This document shows, one piece after another, positions 42,567 to 50,589 of a DNA stretch of 64,000 nt (position 1 is the first letter of the stretch; each line of letters begins with the position of its first letter). The DNA comes from Lutraria lutraria. Its lineage: Eukaryota; Mollusca; Bivalvia; Venerida; Mactridae. The DNA is taken from positions 32,962,199-33,026,198 of the forward strand of contig OZ026840.1 of the NCBI GenBank assembly GCA_964023205.1. The letters are read 5' to 3'. The notes under the pieces were generated by a model, which saw nothing but the letters and a program-made list of their open reading frames with translations, was not told the DNA's origin and searched no databases. The position numbers and the translations under genes are program-made.

Positions 42567-43640
42567 ATGAACAAAAAGGTAGACAGTCTGTTACATCAGA
42601 TTTATTATGATCCCCATCATCCGGCTGGTTTTGGTGGGGTAGAACGTCTTACTACAGCAGCTCGAACTCAACTGAAATCCATTACGCCAAGTCAAGTGCG
42701 ATCCTGGTTGAAGGGACAAAAGACCTATACCCTGCACAAACCTATCCGTAGGGTATTCTCGAGACGGAAAACGATTGTGGGTGGTATTGATCATCAATGG
42801 CAAGCTGATTTGGCAGACATGCAATCCTTGGCTCAGTACAACACCCCTTATCGATATTTGTTGTGTGTCATTGACGTGTTTTCAAAATATGCTTGGGTCG
42901 TTCCCCTCAAGGATAAAACGGGGCTCACATTGGTGGAAGCGTTTCGCTCTATTCTTAAAACGAGACAACCTAAAGCGTTGCAAACCGATAAAGGAACAGA
43001 ATTCAAGAATCAAAGGTTTCAACAGTTTTTAGACAAAGTAGGGATTCATTATTTTACGACTGAAAACCCAGAAACGAAGGCTAGTATAGTGGAACGTTTT
43101 CAACGGACCTTAAAATCACGCATGTGGAAATACTTTACGCATCATAAAACACGAAGATATATTCAGGTATTGTCTGATCTCGTGCATGCCTATAATCATC
43201 GTGTTCATCGTAGTATACAAATGGCACCCGTATCCGTGAATGAGAATAACGAATCTCAAGTGGCCTTGACCTTGTATGGAAAATCAAGAAAAAAAGCGTC
43301 GACGACCCTTCATGTGGGAGATATTGTTCGTATCAATAAAACAAAACGTACATTTGATAAAGGTTATCTACCCAACTGGACCACTGAACTGTTTAAAGTG
43401 ATCCAAGTCAAAAAGACCTCTCCTGCTACTGTGAAATTGACTGATTTAGACGGAGAACCCATATTAGGTTCGTTTTATTTCTCTGAAGTACAGGTTATAA
43501 AAGATGATGCTATCTATGAAATTGAATCAGTGCTCGCCCATCGCCAGAGTAAGGTAGACGGAAGACGAGAAATTAAAGTGCATTGGAAAGGCTATCCTTC
43601 GAAATTTGACAGTTGGATTCCCGAATCCCATCTCGTTTGA
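42567..43640 (+). CDS. int: RVE (DDE) integrase with C-terminal chromodomain (357 aa)
   Basis: I start at MNKKVDSLLHQ, just after the preceding stop. The frame is open 21 bp upstream, but that stretch overlaps the previous gene. The DDE catalytic core reads WQADLADM, LQTDKGTEF and ASIVERFQRTLK at about residues 80, 140 and 180. The last 50 residues are a chromodomain (YEIESVLAHR...REIKVHWKGYPSKFDSWIP), which in other integrases binds methylated histone tails and steers insertion. The enzyme would insert the element with a 6-bp duplication. A GG site (TIVGGI) lies before the core. All key residues are intact. Confidence 0.97.
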   Translation: MNKKVDSLLHQIYYDPHHPAGFGGVERLTTAARTQLKSITPSQVRSWLKGQKTYTLHKPIRRVFSRRKTIVGGIDHQWQADLADMQSLAQYNTPYRYLLCVIDVFSKYAWVVPLKDKTGLTLVEAFRSILKTRQPKALQTDKGTEFKNQRFQQFLDKVGIHYFTTENPETKASIVERFQRTLKSRMWKYFTHHKTRRYIQVLSDLVHAYNHRVHRSIQMAPVSVNENNESQVALTLYGKSRKKASTTLHVGDIVRINKTKRTFDKGYLPNWTTELFKVIQVKKTSPATVKLTDLDGEPILGSFYFSEVQVIKDDAIYEIESVLAHRQSKVDGRREIKVHWKGYPSKFDSWIPESHLV

Positions 43641-43660
43641 AGTTAGTTAATAAATACATC

Positions 43661-43906
43661 ATGTCTCAAGCTGATACGGCCAGTGTGGTAGTGATTGCCT
43701 CAGAGCAAACCAAATTGTGTGAACCCAAAAATAAGGTCACTTTTTTGTCACAAATTGTAGTGGTATTTATTATTACTACCGTATCGCTATTTAATTTGTG
43801 TTTTCAACGACCCGATCGAGAATTGTGGCTTCTGCTTTTAAGTAGTTCTCTAGGTTATATTCTACCGAATCCCTCCTTGAAATTCAATAAACCTAAATCA
43901 ACATGA
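43661..43906 (+). CDS. Small membrane protein of Polintons (81 aa)
   Basis: The start MSQADTASVVV is chosen because it lies 20 nt after the integrase stop. Two hydrophobic segments are visible, VTFLSQIVVVFIITTVSLF and LWLLLLSSSLGYILP, with a short basic loop between. A small protein with the LGYILPNPSLK ending is common in Polintons and may be a virion membrane component or holin-like factor. The stop overlaps the next start (ATGA, 43,903-43,906). Confidence 0.8.
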   Translation: MSQADTASVVVIASEQTKLCEPKNKVTFLSQIVVVFIITTVSLFNLCFQRPDRELWLLLLSSSLGYILPNPSLKFNKPKST

Positions 43907-44745
43907 GTTCGTTTTACATCACACTCATGAGTGATAGCTCTATGGATTTATTCCAAGACAATACGCAATGTTGTTTTCGTACCAAACTGGCAAAACCCAT
44001 CCATCTCAATAAACAAGATTGGGAAATTGCCTTAGTGGAAATGATTGTTCCTAGTCAGGTCATTAATGTCACTGAAGAAGAGCGACATTTCTACATTGTC
44101 ACACACGATCCTGTCCTGGGTAAGGCCTTAGAAAACTTTGAGACCTATTGTACTCTCCCCAATAAAGAAGAAAAAGGTGTACGACTTTGTATTCCTATAG
44201 GAACTTATGTCACACCCCAACATTTGATCGAGACGATTGACTTTACCGTGAAAGATCAATTAGGTAAAATATTTAGACAGAAAGGCCTTCGATTTACCAT
44301 GGGTTTTTCAGGACAAAGTAAACGCGCAAAACTGGACAGTTCGGATCAACTAGGCATTCAGTTTCATCCTCACATGTTTATTAAACTGGGTGGAGCCCCT
44401 GATAGTTCTTCTACCATCTTTTTTAAAGACACTCCAGATCCGTTTCCTCATGGCGTAGATATTAACATGGGTCATAATCATTTGTTTGTTTATTCTGACC
44501 TCGCGTCTTATACCTATTTGGGAAACATAGAAGCCCCCATCTTACGTGTAGCTCTATTTGATCCGAGAACGAAAGCAGGAACTAACCCCCATATTCTATT
44601 CGAGTTCTTGAATTTACACTATGTACCACTGGCTAAAGCCGACTTTGACACCATCACTATCCATATAAGGGGTGACACTGGCCAGTCTATTCAGTTTATT
44701 CATGGGAAGTCTATGGTGAAACTACACCTACGTCAAAGACAATGA
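43903..44745 (+). CDS. Minor capsid (penton-like, single jelly-roll) protein (280 aa)
   Basis: The N-terminus MSSFYITLMSDSSMDLF...TKLAKPIHL followed by DWEIALVEMIVPSQVINV is the pattern of the Polinton minor capsid protein, with a beta-rich body that fits a single jelly-roll. It lies just before the major capsid gene, as in other Polintons. It would form the capsid vertices. Its start and stop both overlap neighbours as ATGA. Confidence 0.9.
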   Translation: MSSFYITLMSDSSMDLFQDNTQCCFRTKLAKPIHLNKQDWEIALVEMIVPSQVINVTEEERHFYIVTHDPVLGKALENFETYCTLPNKEEKGVRLCIPIGTYVTPQHLIETIDFTVKDQLGKIFRQKGLRFTMGFSGQSKRAKLDSSDQLGIQFHPHMFIKLGGAPDSSSTIFFKDTPDPFPHGVDINMGHNHLFVYSDLASYTYLGNIEAPILRVALFDPRTKAGTNPHILFEFLNLHYVPLAKADFDTITIHIRGDTGQSIQFIHGKSMVKLHLRQRQ

Positions 44746-45107
44746 TACCTACTTACCAAGGTCAACCTCGACAATATGGACACGGACTTGGATCCATGTT
44801 TAAGAAAGCCATGAAAAGAATTATGCCTTTACTGAATCCATTTGTGAAATCTGGAGTTCGCACCTTGAAAAAAGAAGGACTCCAGCAAGGAAGAGCCGCT
44901 ATCAATGATATCTTGACAGGATCAAACGCTAAACAAGTAATACGAAAACGTGGAGCCTCTGTATTAAAAGATGTGGGTGAATCCTTGCTACATGCCGTGG
45001 CCAGCCCTAAAAGACGTATAAAGAGCAAACCAGTCAAGAAAAGACCTCATTCGAAACTTCATCATCGCCGAGTTAAGCAGGCCAGACCTCTTGATATTTT
45101 CGATTAA
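44742..45107 (+). CDS. Small basic protein with possible adenain site (121 aa)
   Basis: The N-terminal segment QYGH|GLGSMFKKAMKRIM fits the second adenain consensus (M/I/L/N/Q)-X-G-X|G. Cleavage would expose a glycine-led amphipathic helix, a layout like adenovirus pVI/pX-type proteins. The C-terminus is Lys/Arg/His-rich (KRRIKSKPVKKRPHSKLHHRR), suited to bind DNA. It lies between the two capsid genes, and a role as an internal virion protein is inference. It overlaps the penton gene by 4 nt. Confidence 0.85.
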   Translation: MIPTYQGQPRQYGHGLGSMFKKAMKRIMPLLNPFVKSGVRTLKKEGLQQGRAAINDILTGSNAKQVIRKRGASVLKDVGESLLHAVASPKRRIKSKPVKKRPHSKLHHRRVKQARPLDIFD

Positions 45108-45109
45108 TC

Positions 45110-46408
45110 ATGATGCAACACGGTTCCTGCGAATGTAGTAAGACAGAGTTGGATGTGTCTGTTGTGCCACCTACCATGACAGCCATGCAAGAAGGTCAAT
45201 GGACTGAGCATTATCCCATTTCTGCCCTGGACAATAATGCTCCGATTGAATTTGTGATTCCTACACAGACAGAAAAATGGACAGATCTGAATCAATCTTA
45301 CCTGTACCTAAAACTCAAAATTATACAGGCAGATGGTACAGACCTAGCAGTCGACAGTGAAATTGCTACCGTCAACAATTTCTTTCACAGCATGTTCTCA
45401 AGCATTGATGTGTACCTGAATAATAAACTGATCACCAGCAATGCGGACACGTATGCCTATCGGGCATACATAGAAAATTTACTCTCCTTCACCTCAAGCT
45501 GTAAAGACACTCAGCTTCAGGCGCTAGAGTTATGGGCTGAAGACACCCCTGGTCATATGAACACCCACGTACATGACGGGGATAACAAGGGCTATATTGA
45601 GAGGCGTGCTCGTGTCCATCAAAGTCGTGTGGTGGAACTATGTGGACGACTTCATTTGGATCTGATGATGCAAGATAAATATTTACCCAATGGTATGGAA
45701 ATACGCTTAAGGCTAAACAAAGCGTCACCCCAATTCTGTCTCATGGGTGCCGCACCGGCTAAAATCAAGTTTCTAGAAGCAGGATTCAATGTAAGAACAG
45801 TAGATTTACTGCCAGTGGTAGCCAATCAACTCAATCAACAGATTGCTCAACATAACATGAAAATCCCCATCCGACGAACTGAAGTAAAAACATTTACGAT
45901 TCCTAACGGTCAACGATCCAAGATTGAAGATCATTTATTTCAAGGTCAATTGCCAAAACGGCTTATCATCGGTATGGTAAGAAATGGAGACATGAATGGA
46001 GACATGGCTACCAACCCCTTTGATTTCCGTCATTTTACACTGAATCATCTGGAAGTCAGCATTGACGGAAAAAGTATTCATAACAAAGCGTTTCAACCCA
46101 ATTTTCAAACGTCAGAAGTTCTAAGATCCTACATGTCACTTTATCAAGCGACAGGATCTCTTGGGCTCAATCGTTCATTTGGATTGAGCATGACTGATTA
46201 TCGGTTCGGATACACACTCTGGGGGTTGGACTTGACAGCAGATCAAGGTTGCGAGGAAGGTCAACTCCATCCTATAAAAACGGGCAATCTGAGATTGGAA
46301 TTTCACTTTGGAACAGCACTTGAACAAGCCATCAACGTGATTGTATTTGCGGAATACGACAATCAAATTGAAATCAATCAATTCAGAGAAGTGCTTCTAG
46401 ATTATTAA
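45110..46408 (+). CDS. Major capsid protein, double jelly-roll (432 aa)
   Basis: The opening SVVPPTMTAMQEGQWTEHYP, then APIEFVIPTQTEKWTDLNQSYLYLKLKI, and the internal VNNFFHSMFSSIDVYLNNKLI are diagnostic of the Polinton major capsid protein. The body is beta-rich, and about 430 residues is the usual size for two jelly-rolls in tandem. It would form the hexon-like trimers of an icosahedral capsid. The second Met (MQHGSCE) is an equally possible start. No lesion is seen. Confidence 0.95.
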   Translation: MMQHGSCECSKTELDVSVVPPTMTAMQEGQWTEHYPISALDNNAPIEFVIPTQTEKWTDLNQSYLYLKLKIIQADGTDLAVDSEIATVNNFFHSMFSSIDVYLNNKLITSNADTYAYRAYIENLLSFTSSCKDTQLQALELWAEDTPGHMNTHVHDGDNKGYIERRARVHQSRVVELCGRLHLDLMMQDKYLPNGMEIRLRLNKASPQFCLMGAAPAKIKFLEAGFNVRTVDLLPVVANQLNQQIAQHNMKIPIRRTEVKTFTIPNGQRSKIEDHLFQGQLPKRLIIGMVRNGDMNGDMATNPFDFRHFTLNHLEVSIDGKSIHNKAFQPNFQTSEVLRSYMSLYQATGSLGLNRSFGLSMTDYRFGYTLWGLDLTADQGCEEGQLHPIKTGNLRLEFHFGTALEQAINVIVFAEYDNQIEINQFREVLLDY

Positions 46409-46409
46409 G

Positions 46410-46601
46410 ATGGAAGACATGGATATTGAACACCTGGAAAAAGGACAAGATTACGAAATGAAGTTATTGGCGTATCCTTGTTGTACAAGTTCAAGGACGG
46501 ACTTTTTACAAGAGTGCTTGAATCATCACGTCACAGAAGCACTCCAATCTTTAATTTATAATCAAGTGCATAAAGACTGTTATGGTTGTGAATCATCCTA
46601 G
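46410..46601 (+). CDS. Small Cys-containing protein, unknown (63 aa)
   Basis: It starts 1 nt after the MCP stop. It is acidic at the N-terminus (MEDMDIEHLEKGQDYEM), with a CC pair in the middle and HKDCYGC at the end. No family is recognised. It overlaps the next frame by 20 nt, in the compact plus-strand cluster. Confidence 0.55.
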   Translation: MEDMDIEHLEKGQDYEMKLLAYPCCTSSRTDFLQECLNHHVTEALQSLIYNQVHKDCYGCESS

Positions 46602-46869
46602 TCAAGTACAACATGTACTCTGCTTATACACGAATACGGAAGAGTGGACAGAACTTTACATTCAAAAAGCGATTCAACGTTTGGACGTGTTCAAGGTCAT
46701 GGAAAAGTGGTATCCTGAATTAGTGACCTTGACCGATAGTGAAAAAGGAGACGCGTGTCGATTATGGATTCAATTTAAAGAAGAACTCACTCAGAATCAG
46801 TTCATAGATCAGTGGATCAGTGTTTGGGCTGAACGTGTCAACAGAAATTGGCATTATGGAGACGAATGA
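46582..46869 (+). CDS. Small helical protein, unknown (95 aa)
   Basis: The frame starts within the end of the previous gene and ends within the start of the protease. It has a helical, Trp-rich sequence (EEWTELYIQKAIQRLDVF, QFIDQWISVWAERVNR). No known domain. The conserved compact placement before the protease supports it as a gene. Confidence 0.6.
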   Translation: MVVNHPSQVQHVLCLYTNTEEWTELYIQKAIQRLDVFKVMEKWYPELVTLTDSEKGDACRLWIQFKEELTQNQFIDQWISVWAERVNRNWHYGDE

Positions 46870-47455
46870 ACTACAATACCTATTAGATCATTCACCGTTA
46901 TTAAAACCACTACATGCTCGTGTTTGTGCCAAAGATCAATTACCTTCAGAGAAACCGCATGACGTGAAAGCCTATATTGTGAATACCCATAACGGGAATC
47001 AACCTGGAGAACACTGGGTGGCTCTTTATTTAAAAGACAATAACGCAGTGTACTTTGATTCCTACGGATTACCACCTTTCGAAGAGATTCTAACCTTTGT
47101 GAAAAAACATGCCAACAAAACTTATCTGTGGAATGCCATGAGAATACAAGGCGATATGTTACCGGTGTGTGGTGTGTATTGTCTATTCGCTTTGGATTTT
47201 ATCTCACGTGAATGTGACTTGAACCAGATACTGTTAACCCGATTCAAACCGGACATGTATGGAAAAAATGACACTTATGTGACGCATTGGTTTCATCAAT
47301 ATTATGGTACTTATTACATGCATGCTCAATATGTGAACAAGTGTGGACAAAAGTGTTGTGCTCAACGTAACTCTAGACCAGAAGGTCACAGACGTTTGTA
47401 TCATAGTATCATACATAAAAATACAACTCTTTATGGTGATGATTATATGGTGTAA
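46856..47455 (+). CDS. Adenain-like maturation cysteine protease (199 aa)
   Basis: I choose METNELQYLLDH at 46,856, where the family similarity begins; the frame is open 36 bp earlier. The catalytic set is the His in GEHWVALYL, the Asp in VYFDSYG, the Gln in NAMRIQG and the Cys in PVCGVYCLFAL, the order of adenovirus protease/ULP-like enzymes. It would mature capsid and core precursors; candidate GG sites are visible in two small proteins of the element. The C-terminus carries extra Cys/His (CGQKCCAQRN). An AATAAA follows at 47,510. Confidence 0.95.
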   Translation: METNELQYLLDHSPLLKPLHARVCAKDQLPSEKPHDVKAYIVNTHNGNQPGEHWVALYLKDNNAVYFDSYGLPPFEEILTFVKKHANKTYLWNAMRIQGDMLPVCGVYCLFALDFISRECDLNQILLTRFKPDMYGKNDTYVTHWFHQYYGTYYMHAQYVNKCGQKCCAQRNSRPEGHRRLYHSIIHKNTTLYGDDYMV

Positions 47456-47509
47456 ACAATGTTTCATAAAATGTTACTGTTTCATGTAGTTTCTTGTTAC
47501 TTGTTACAA

Positions 47510-47515
47510 AATAAA
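47510..47515 (+). terminator. Poly(A) signal after the protease gene
   Basis: AATAAA 55 nt after the protease stop. It probably ends the structural-cluster transcript before the next promoter region. Confidence 0.6.
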
Positions 47516-47602
47516 AGTTTAGAAAAACTGAAACTAGGTGTCTGTTGTCTTTTTTCTAAGTTCATAAAAATCAAGCACATGTCTGTGCGGTACATCGGCG
47601 CG

Positions 47603-47670
47603 TGACGCTATCCAACCCTAGGGTGACGTCATCCAAGCGATATGACGTCATCCAACCACGAGAGTGGGCG
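47603..47670 (+). promoter_or_regulatory. CRE-type promoter array of the right-terminal gene
   Basis: Three spaced copies of TGACG(T/C)(C/T)ATCCAA occur: a variant at 47,603 and two with perfect TGACGTCA at 47,624-47,631 and 47,643-47,650. Each is followed by ATCCAA, and a GGGCGG box lies near 47,666. TGACGTCA is the classic ATF/CREB site. The array sits 60-140 bp before the likely start codons. Confidence 0.65.
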
Positions 47671-47706
47671 GCGCTTCAACAGAAAAATACTCCGTCTTAC
47701 AATACA

Positions 47707-48183
47707 ATGCCTCATTTCATTCTGAGAACTCAAACACTCAAGATGGAGGCTTTATTCAATGAACTCAAAACAGCAAAACAACTGACTGAAAAACAGAGCA
47801 TAGTATGGCGTTCAATCAGTCGCTTAGCGGCTAGCATTGTTAGAAAAAGGGAACGTGATCTTCAAACCATTGGTGAGACTTTGAATACCATTGAATCCAA
47901 TCGATTTCATCATAGAGAAGAATTATCTCAAATACGAGAGCAATTTCGAGATCAAGTCAGAGAAAGACAGCGAGATGCTCGGGAACGAACGGCGAATAGA
48001 CAACGGGAACAACAACAAGAAGAAGAGCATTGGCGTATCATCACTACCGCTCAAGTTGAGTACACGGAACAACCACCAGTACCAGAACAGGAATGGTCCT
48101 GTGGGGATCTAACATGCAGGCTCTGCTATCCCCCACCAGACTGCAAATGTGAACTATGTACCCAACCAGATCAGTCAGCATAG
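47707..48183 (+). CDS. Right-terminal accessory protein, coiled coil plus Cys-rich tail (158 aa)
   Basis: The frame is open from 47,602, but that part overlaps a CRE array, so I prefer MPHFILRTQ at 47,707; MEALFNEL at 47,743 is an alternative. A long charged coiled coil (about residues 30-110, Glu/Arg/Gln-rich, REQFRDQVRERQRDARERT) is followed by a tail CGDLTCRLCYPPPDCKCELC with paired Cys, which could bind zinc. No family is recognised. The layout (coiled coil, then Cys-rich tail, then histone-type hairpins) resembles the 32,957-33,280 gene. Its 3' end is formed by the right TIR. Confidence 0.75.
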   Translation: MPHFILRTQTLKMEALFNELKTAKQLTEKQSIVWRSISRLAASIVRKRERDLQTIGETLNTIESNRFHHREELSQIREQFRDQVRERQRDARERTANRQREQQQEEEHWRIITTAQVEYTEQPPVPEQEWSCGDLTCRLCYPPPDCKCELCTQPDQSA

Positions 48184-48191
48184 ACAACTAT

Positions 48192-48509
48192 CAACGGTCC
48201 TTTTCAGGACCACCAACGGCCCTTTTCAGGGCCACCATGTCTTTTCGAAAGAAAATTCTCTCATTGTCTCAAATATTTAGTCTATACACACACAGAACAT
48301 TCCTAAAATTATTTTGAAATATTGATTTCCAATTTGTCACCATTTGTCCTAATTTGTCACAATTTGTCCCCATTTGTCACAATTTTGTAAAACTTCTGGT
48401 ACCGACCTTAATCTATTTACTCTATATTCTATATGGTACCAGAAGGCATTGGTACCAGAAGGCATTGGTACCAGAAGGCATGGGTACCAGGGTACCGCCG
48501 TTTACTACT
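48192..48509. repeat. Right terminal inverted repeat of the Polinton (318 bp)
   Basis: It is the inverted counterpart of 31,098-31,415 with no difference found by eye. It begins four bases before the first histone-type hairpin and ends in CCGTTTACTACT next to the TACGCT duplication. Confidence 0.97.
48196..48255 (+). terminator. Tandem histone-type 3' stem-loops plus downstream purine element (right TIR)
   Basis: GGTCCTTTTCAGGACC-ACCA (48,196-48,215) is followed by GGCCCTTTTCAGGGCC-ACCA (48,218-48,237). GAAAGAAAA at 48,247-48,255 lies 13 nt after the second stem. The first hairpin starts 12 nt after the stop codon TAG (48,181-48,183). Stem, UUUC loop, flanks and spacing all match replication-dependent histone mRNAs of animals. 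Confidence 0.88.
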
Positions 48510-49034
48510 TACGCTATTTCCTGAATGAATGTTAGTATATAAACGCCCTTAAAATCTATAATATGTTTCTAAATATTTATAAGGATTTCTCCATACTACA
48601 AGTAAGGATAATTCTTTTGAAAGCTTCAAGTAACATTATACTTTTCATTCTGTACATTGACACTTAGCCTAGATGTAAATTTTCTTTCACAGCCACATTG
48701 AATTATAAACTTATTACCTAACTGCTGAAGTAAAATGATATCCATGGAAACTAATTTTTAATGTGTCGAGACTGCCTTAAATTACGTGGAAGAAAACGTA
48801 AGAAATATTATAAGTTATTTACAGATATTAAAAATCATACTTCTAAATCAAGCATCAAACATTCTAACCGAACACGCAAAAATAATACACGCATGTTATT
48901 ACGATAAAATTGTACCTTTTATTAACTTCTGTTCATTTGCTCGAACCATCTCATGCGTGTCGTGCATTGTTTGTACTGGTACACTATGATACCATTTGGT
49001 CCCATCAAAATTATCTTCCATTCTATATTTTATT
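48510..49034 (+). repeat. Right part of unit 1 of the duplicated host locus
   Basis: It begins with the right target duplication TACGCT. It matches 49,348-49,725 (offset 838) and then 50,443-50,589 (offset 1555) after a LINE insertion in the second unit. It holds short frames without recognisable domains. Confidence 0.9.
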
Positions 49035-50589
49035 CTTCGCCCCAGGTAGTATTACCAGTGCTTTTATTATTATTACTATTGCCATATTACAAGCAAATTG
49101 ATACGTTAATTATTGATAAGTTAATTCGTAACAATTGCTATGAGCACACTCAAACAACGATAATTCACCAAATTGTTAATAAATTACAAATTATCTGCAA
49201 ATCGCTGAGTGCATAATGATATCAATTTCTCCTTTAACGCGAAGAACACCTATTAAGTAAGTTAAACACAAATCCATCCCTCTATTGCACATCTATAGAA
49301 ACCACGTTGGTATAGATGCCCTTAGACCAATCACACTCAAGTAGAAATACGCTATTTCCTGAATGAATGTTAGTATATAAACGCCCTTAAAATCTATAAT
49401 ATGTTTCTAAATATTTATAAGGATTTCTCCATACTACAAGTAAGGATAATTCTTTTGAAAGCTTCAAGTAACATTATACTTTTCATTCTGTACATTGACA
49501 CTTAGCCTAGATGTAAATTTTCTTTCACAGCCACATTGAATTATAAACTTATTACCTAACTGCTGAAGTAAAATGATATCCATGGAAACTAATTTTTAAT
49601 GTGTCGAGACTGCCTTAAATTACGTGGAAGAAAACGTAAGACATATTATAAGTTATTTACAGATATTAAAAATCATACTTCTAAATCAAGCATCAAACAT
49701 TCTAACCGAACACGCAAAAATAATAGGATAGTTTATTTTCAAGATAATAGGCCTTTGGCCTAGGAATCTACATCATATAATAACTTGACATACATTTCAT
49801 ATATACGTGTTAATACATAGCACACGATACATAAATTACTTTGATTTAACATTTAACATACTGTTTATAATGCATATAAATTTTACCAATATGTATATAC
49901 ATTTATAACATCTAAACGTTCGTACAAGAACAAAATATAAATGTATAATAGAAATGTAAGTACATGAGTACACAGTACGACATGTATAAAATATATATTG
50001 CTTAATGTGTTCCGGATGGTCACGTTATTTTCAGTCAGTAAATTAATGCAATGAACGTTTCATAGAATAAACAGTCATGTACTTATTGTTTGATGGATGG
50101 AACAAAAGCAGAAAAATAAGTAAGTAGAAAAATAAAAAAGGATTGAAAATAAGAGAAAAGCTGTAGGTATACTTTGTTACCAAAGACGTACACATAATGA
50201 TAATAAGTGAATGGAGAAAAGTTAGTTAAAGTAGTATAAGCTATCTCTTCTTTCAAAACTTTTTAGTACGTATGTAGATAAAGTTTTAACAGTATTTTCA
50301 TTCGATGAAGAGATCAATTCAATAAATTTTGGGATACTTGTTTTTTTCCAAAAGTATTGTTTAATTAAGATTTTCCGTAGGTCATAGTATAATGGACATT
50401 CTAGAACAAAATGAAATTCGTCTTCTAATTTATTACATAATACACGCATGTTATTACGATAAAATTGTACCTTTTATTAACTTCTGTTCATTTGCTCGAA
50501 CCATCTCATGTGTGTCGTGCATTGTTTGTACTGGTACACTATGATACCATTTGGTCCCATCAAAATTATCTTCCATTCTATATTTTATT
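49035..50589 (+). repeat. Unit 2 of the 838-bp tandem duplication, with empty Polinton site
   Basis: The unit restates 30,779-31,097 joined directly to 48,516-49,034, without the Polinton. TACGCT occurs only once, at 49,348-49,353. It is interrupted by a minus-strand LINE fragment at 49,726-50,436. The unit ends at 50,589-50,590, where unique sequence (TGCAAAAATC) starts. Confidence 0.92.
49726..50436 (-). mobile_element. 5'-truncated LINE copy with target duplication
   Basis: The 711-bp insert is flanked by ATAATA (49,720-49,725 and 50,437-50,442). On the minus strand it begins inside a coding end (CNKLEDEFHFVLECPLYYDLR, frame closing at 50,222). This is the typical C-terminal Cys/His region of non-LTR retrotransposon ORF2. 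The rest is 3' UTR. Severe 5' truncation is usual for LINE insertions. Confidence 0.8.

Larger units (their letters stand above)
31098..48509. mobile_element. Polinton/Maverick (adintovirus-like) element, 17,412 bp, apparently intact
   Basis: The ends are AGTAGTAAACGGCGG and its inverse. They sit in 318-bp inverted repeats, flanked by TACGCT at 31,092-31,097 and 48,510-48,515. A 6-bp target duplication and AG...CT ends are typical of Polintons. An empty copy of the site (GTAGAAATACGCTATTTCC at about 49,341) confirms both boundaries. The element encodes protein-primed DNA polymerase B, chromodomain RVE integrase, FtsK/HerA-type packaging ATPase, adenain-like cysteine protease, double-jelly-roll major capsid and penton-like minor capsid proteins, plus about a dozen smaller genes. 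No core frame is broken and the TIRs read as identical, so the insertion looks recent and potentially functional. Confidence 0.97.

Noticed and set aside
31092..48515. Longer target duplication than 6 bp
   Set aside because: The empty site at 49,348 shows that only TACGCT is duplicated; the adjacent bases continue as single-copy flank.
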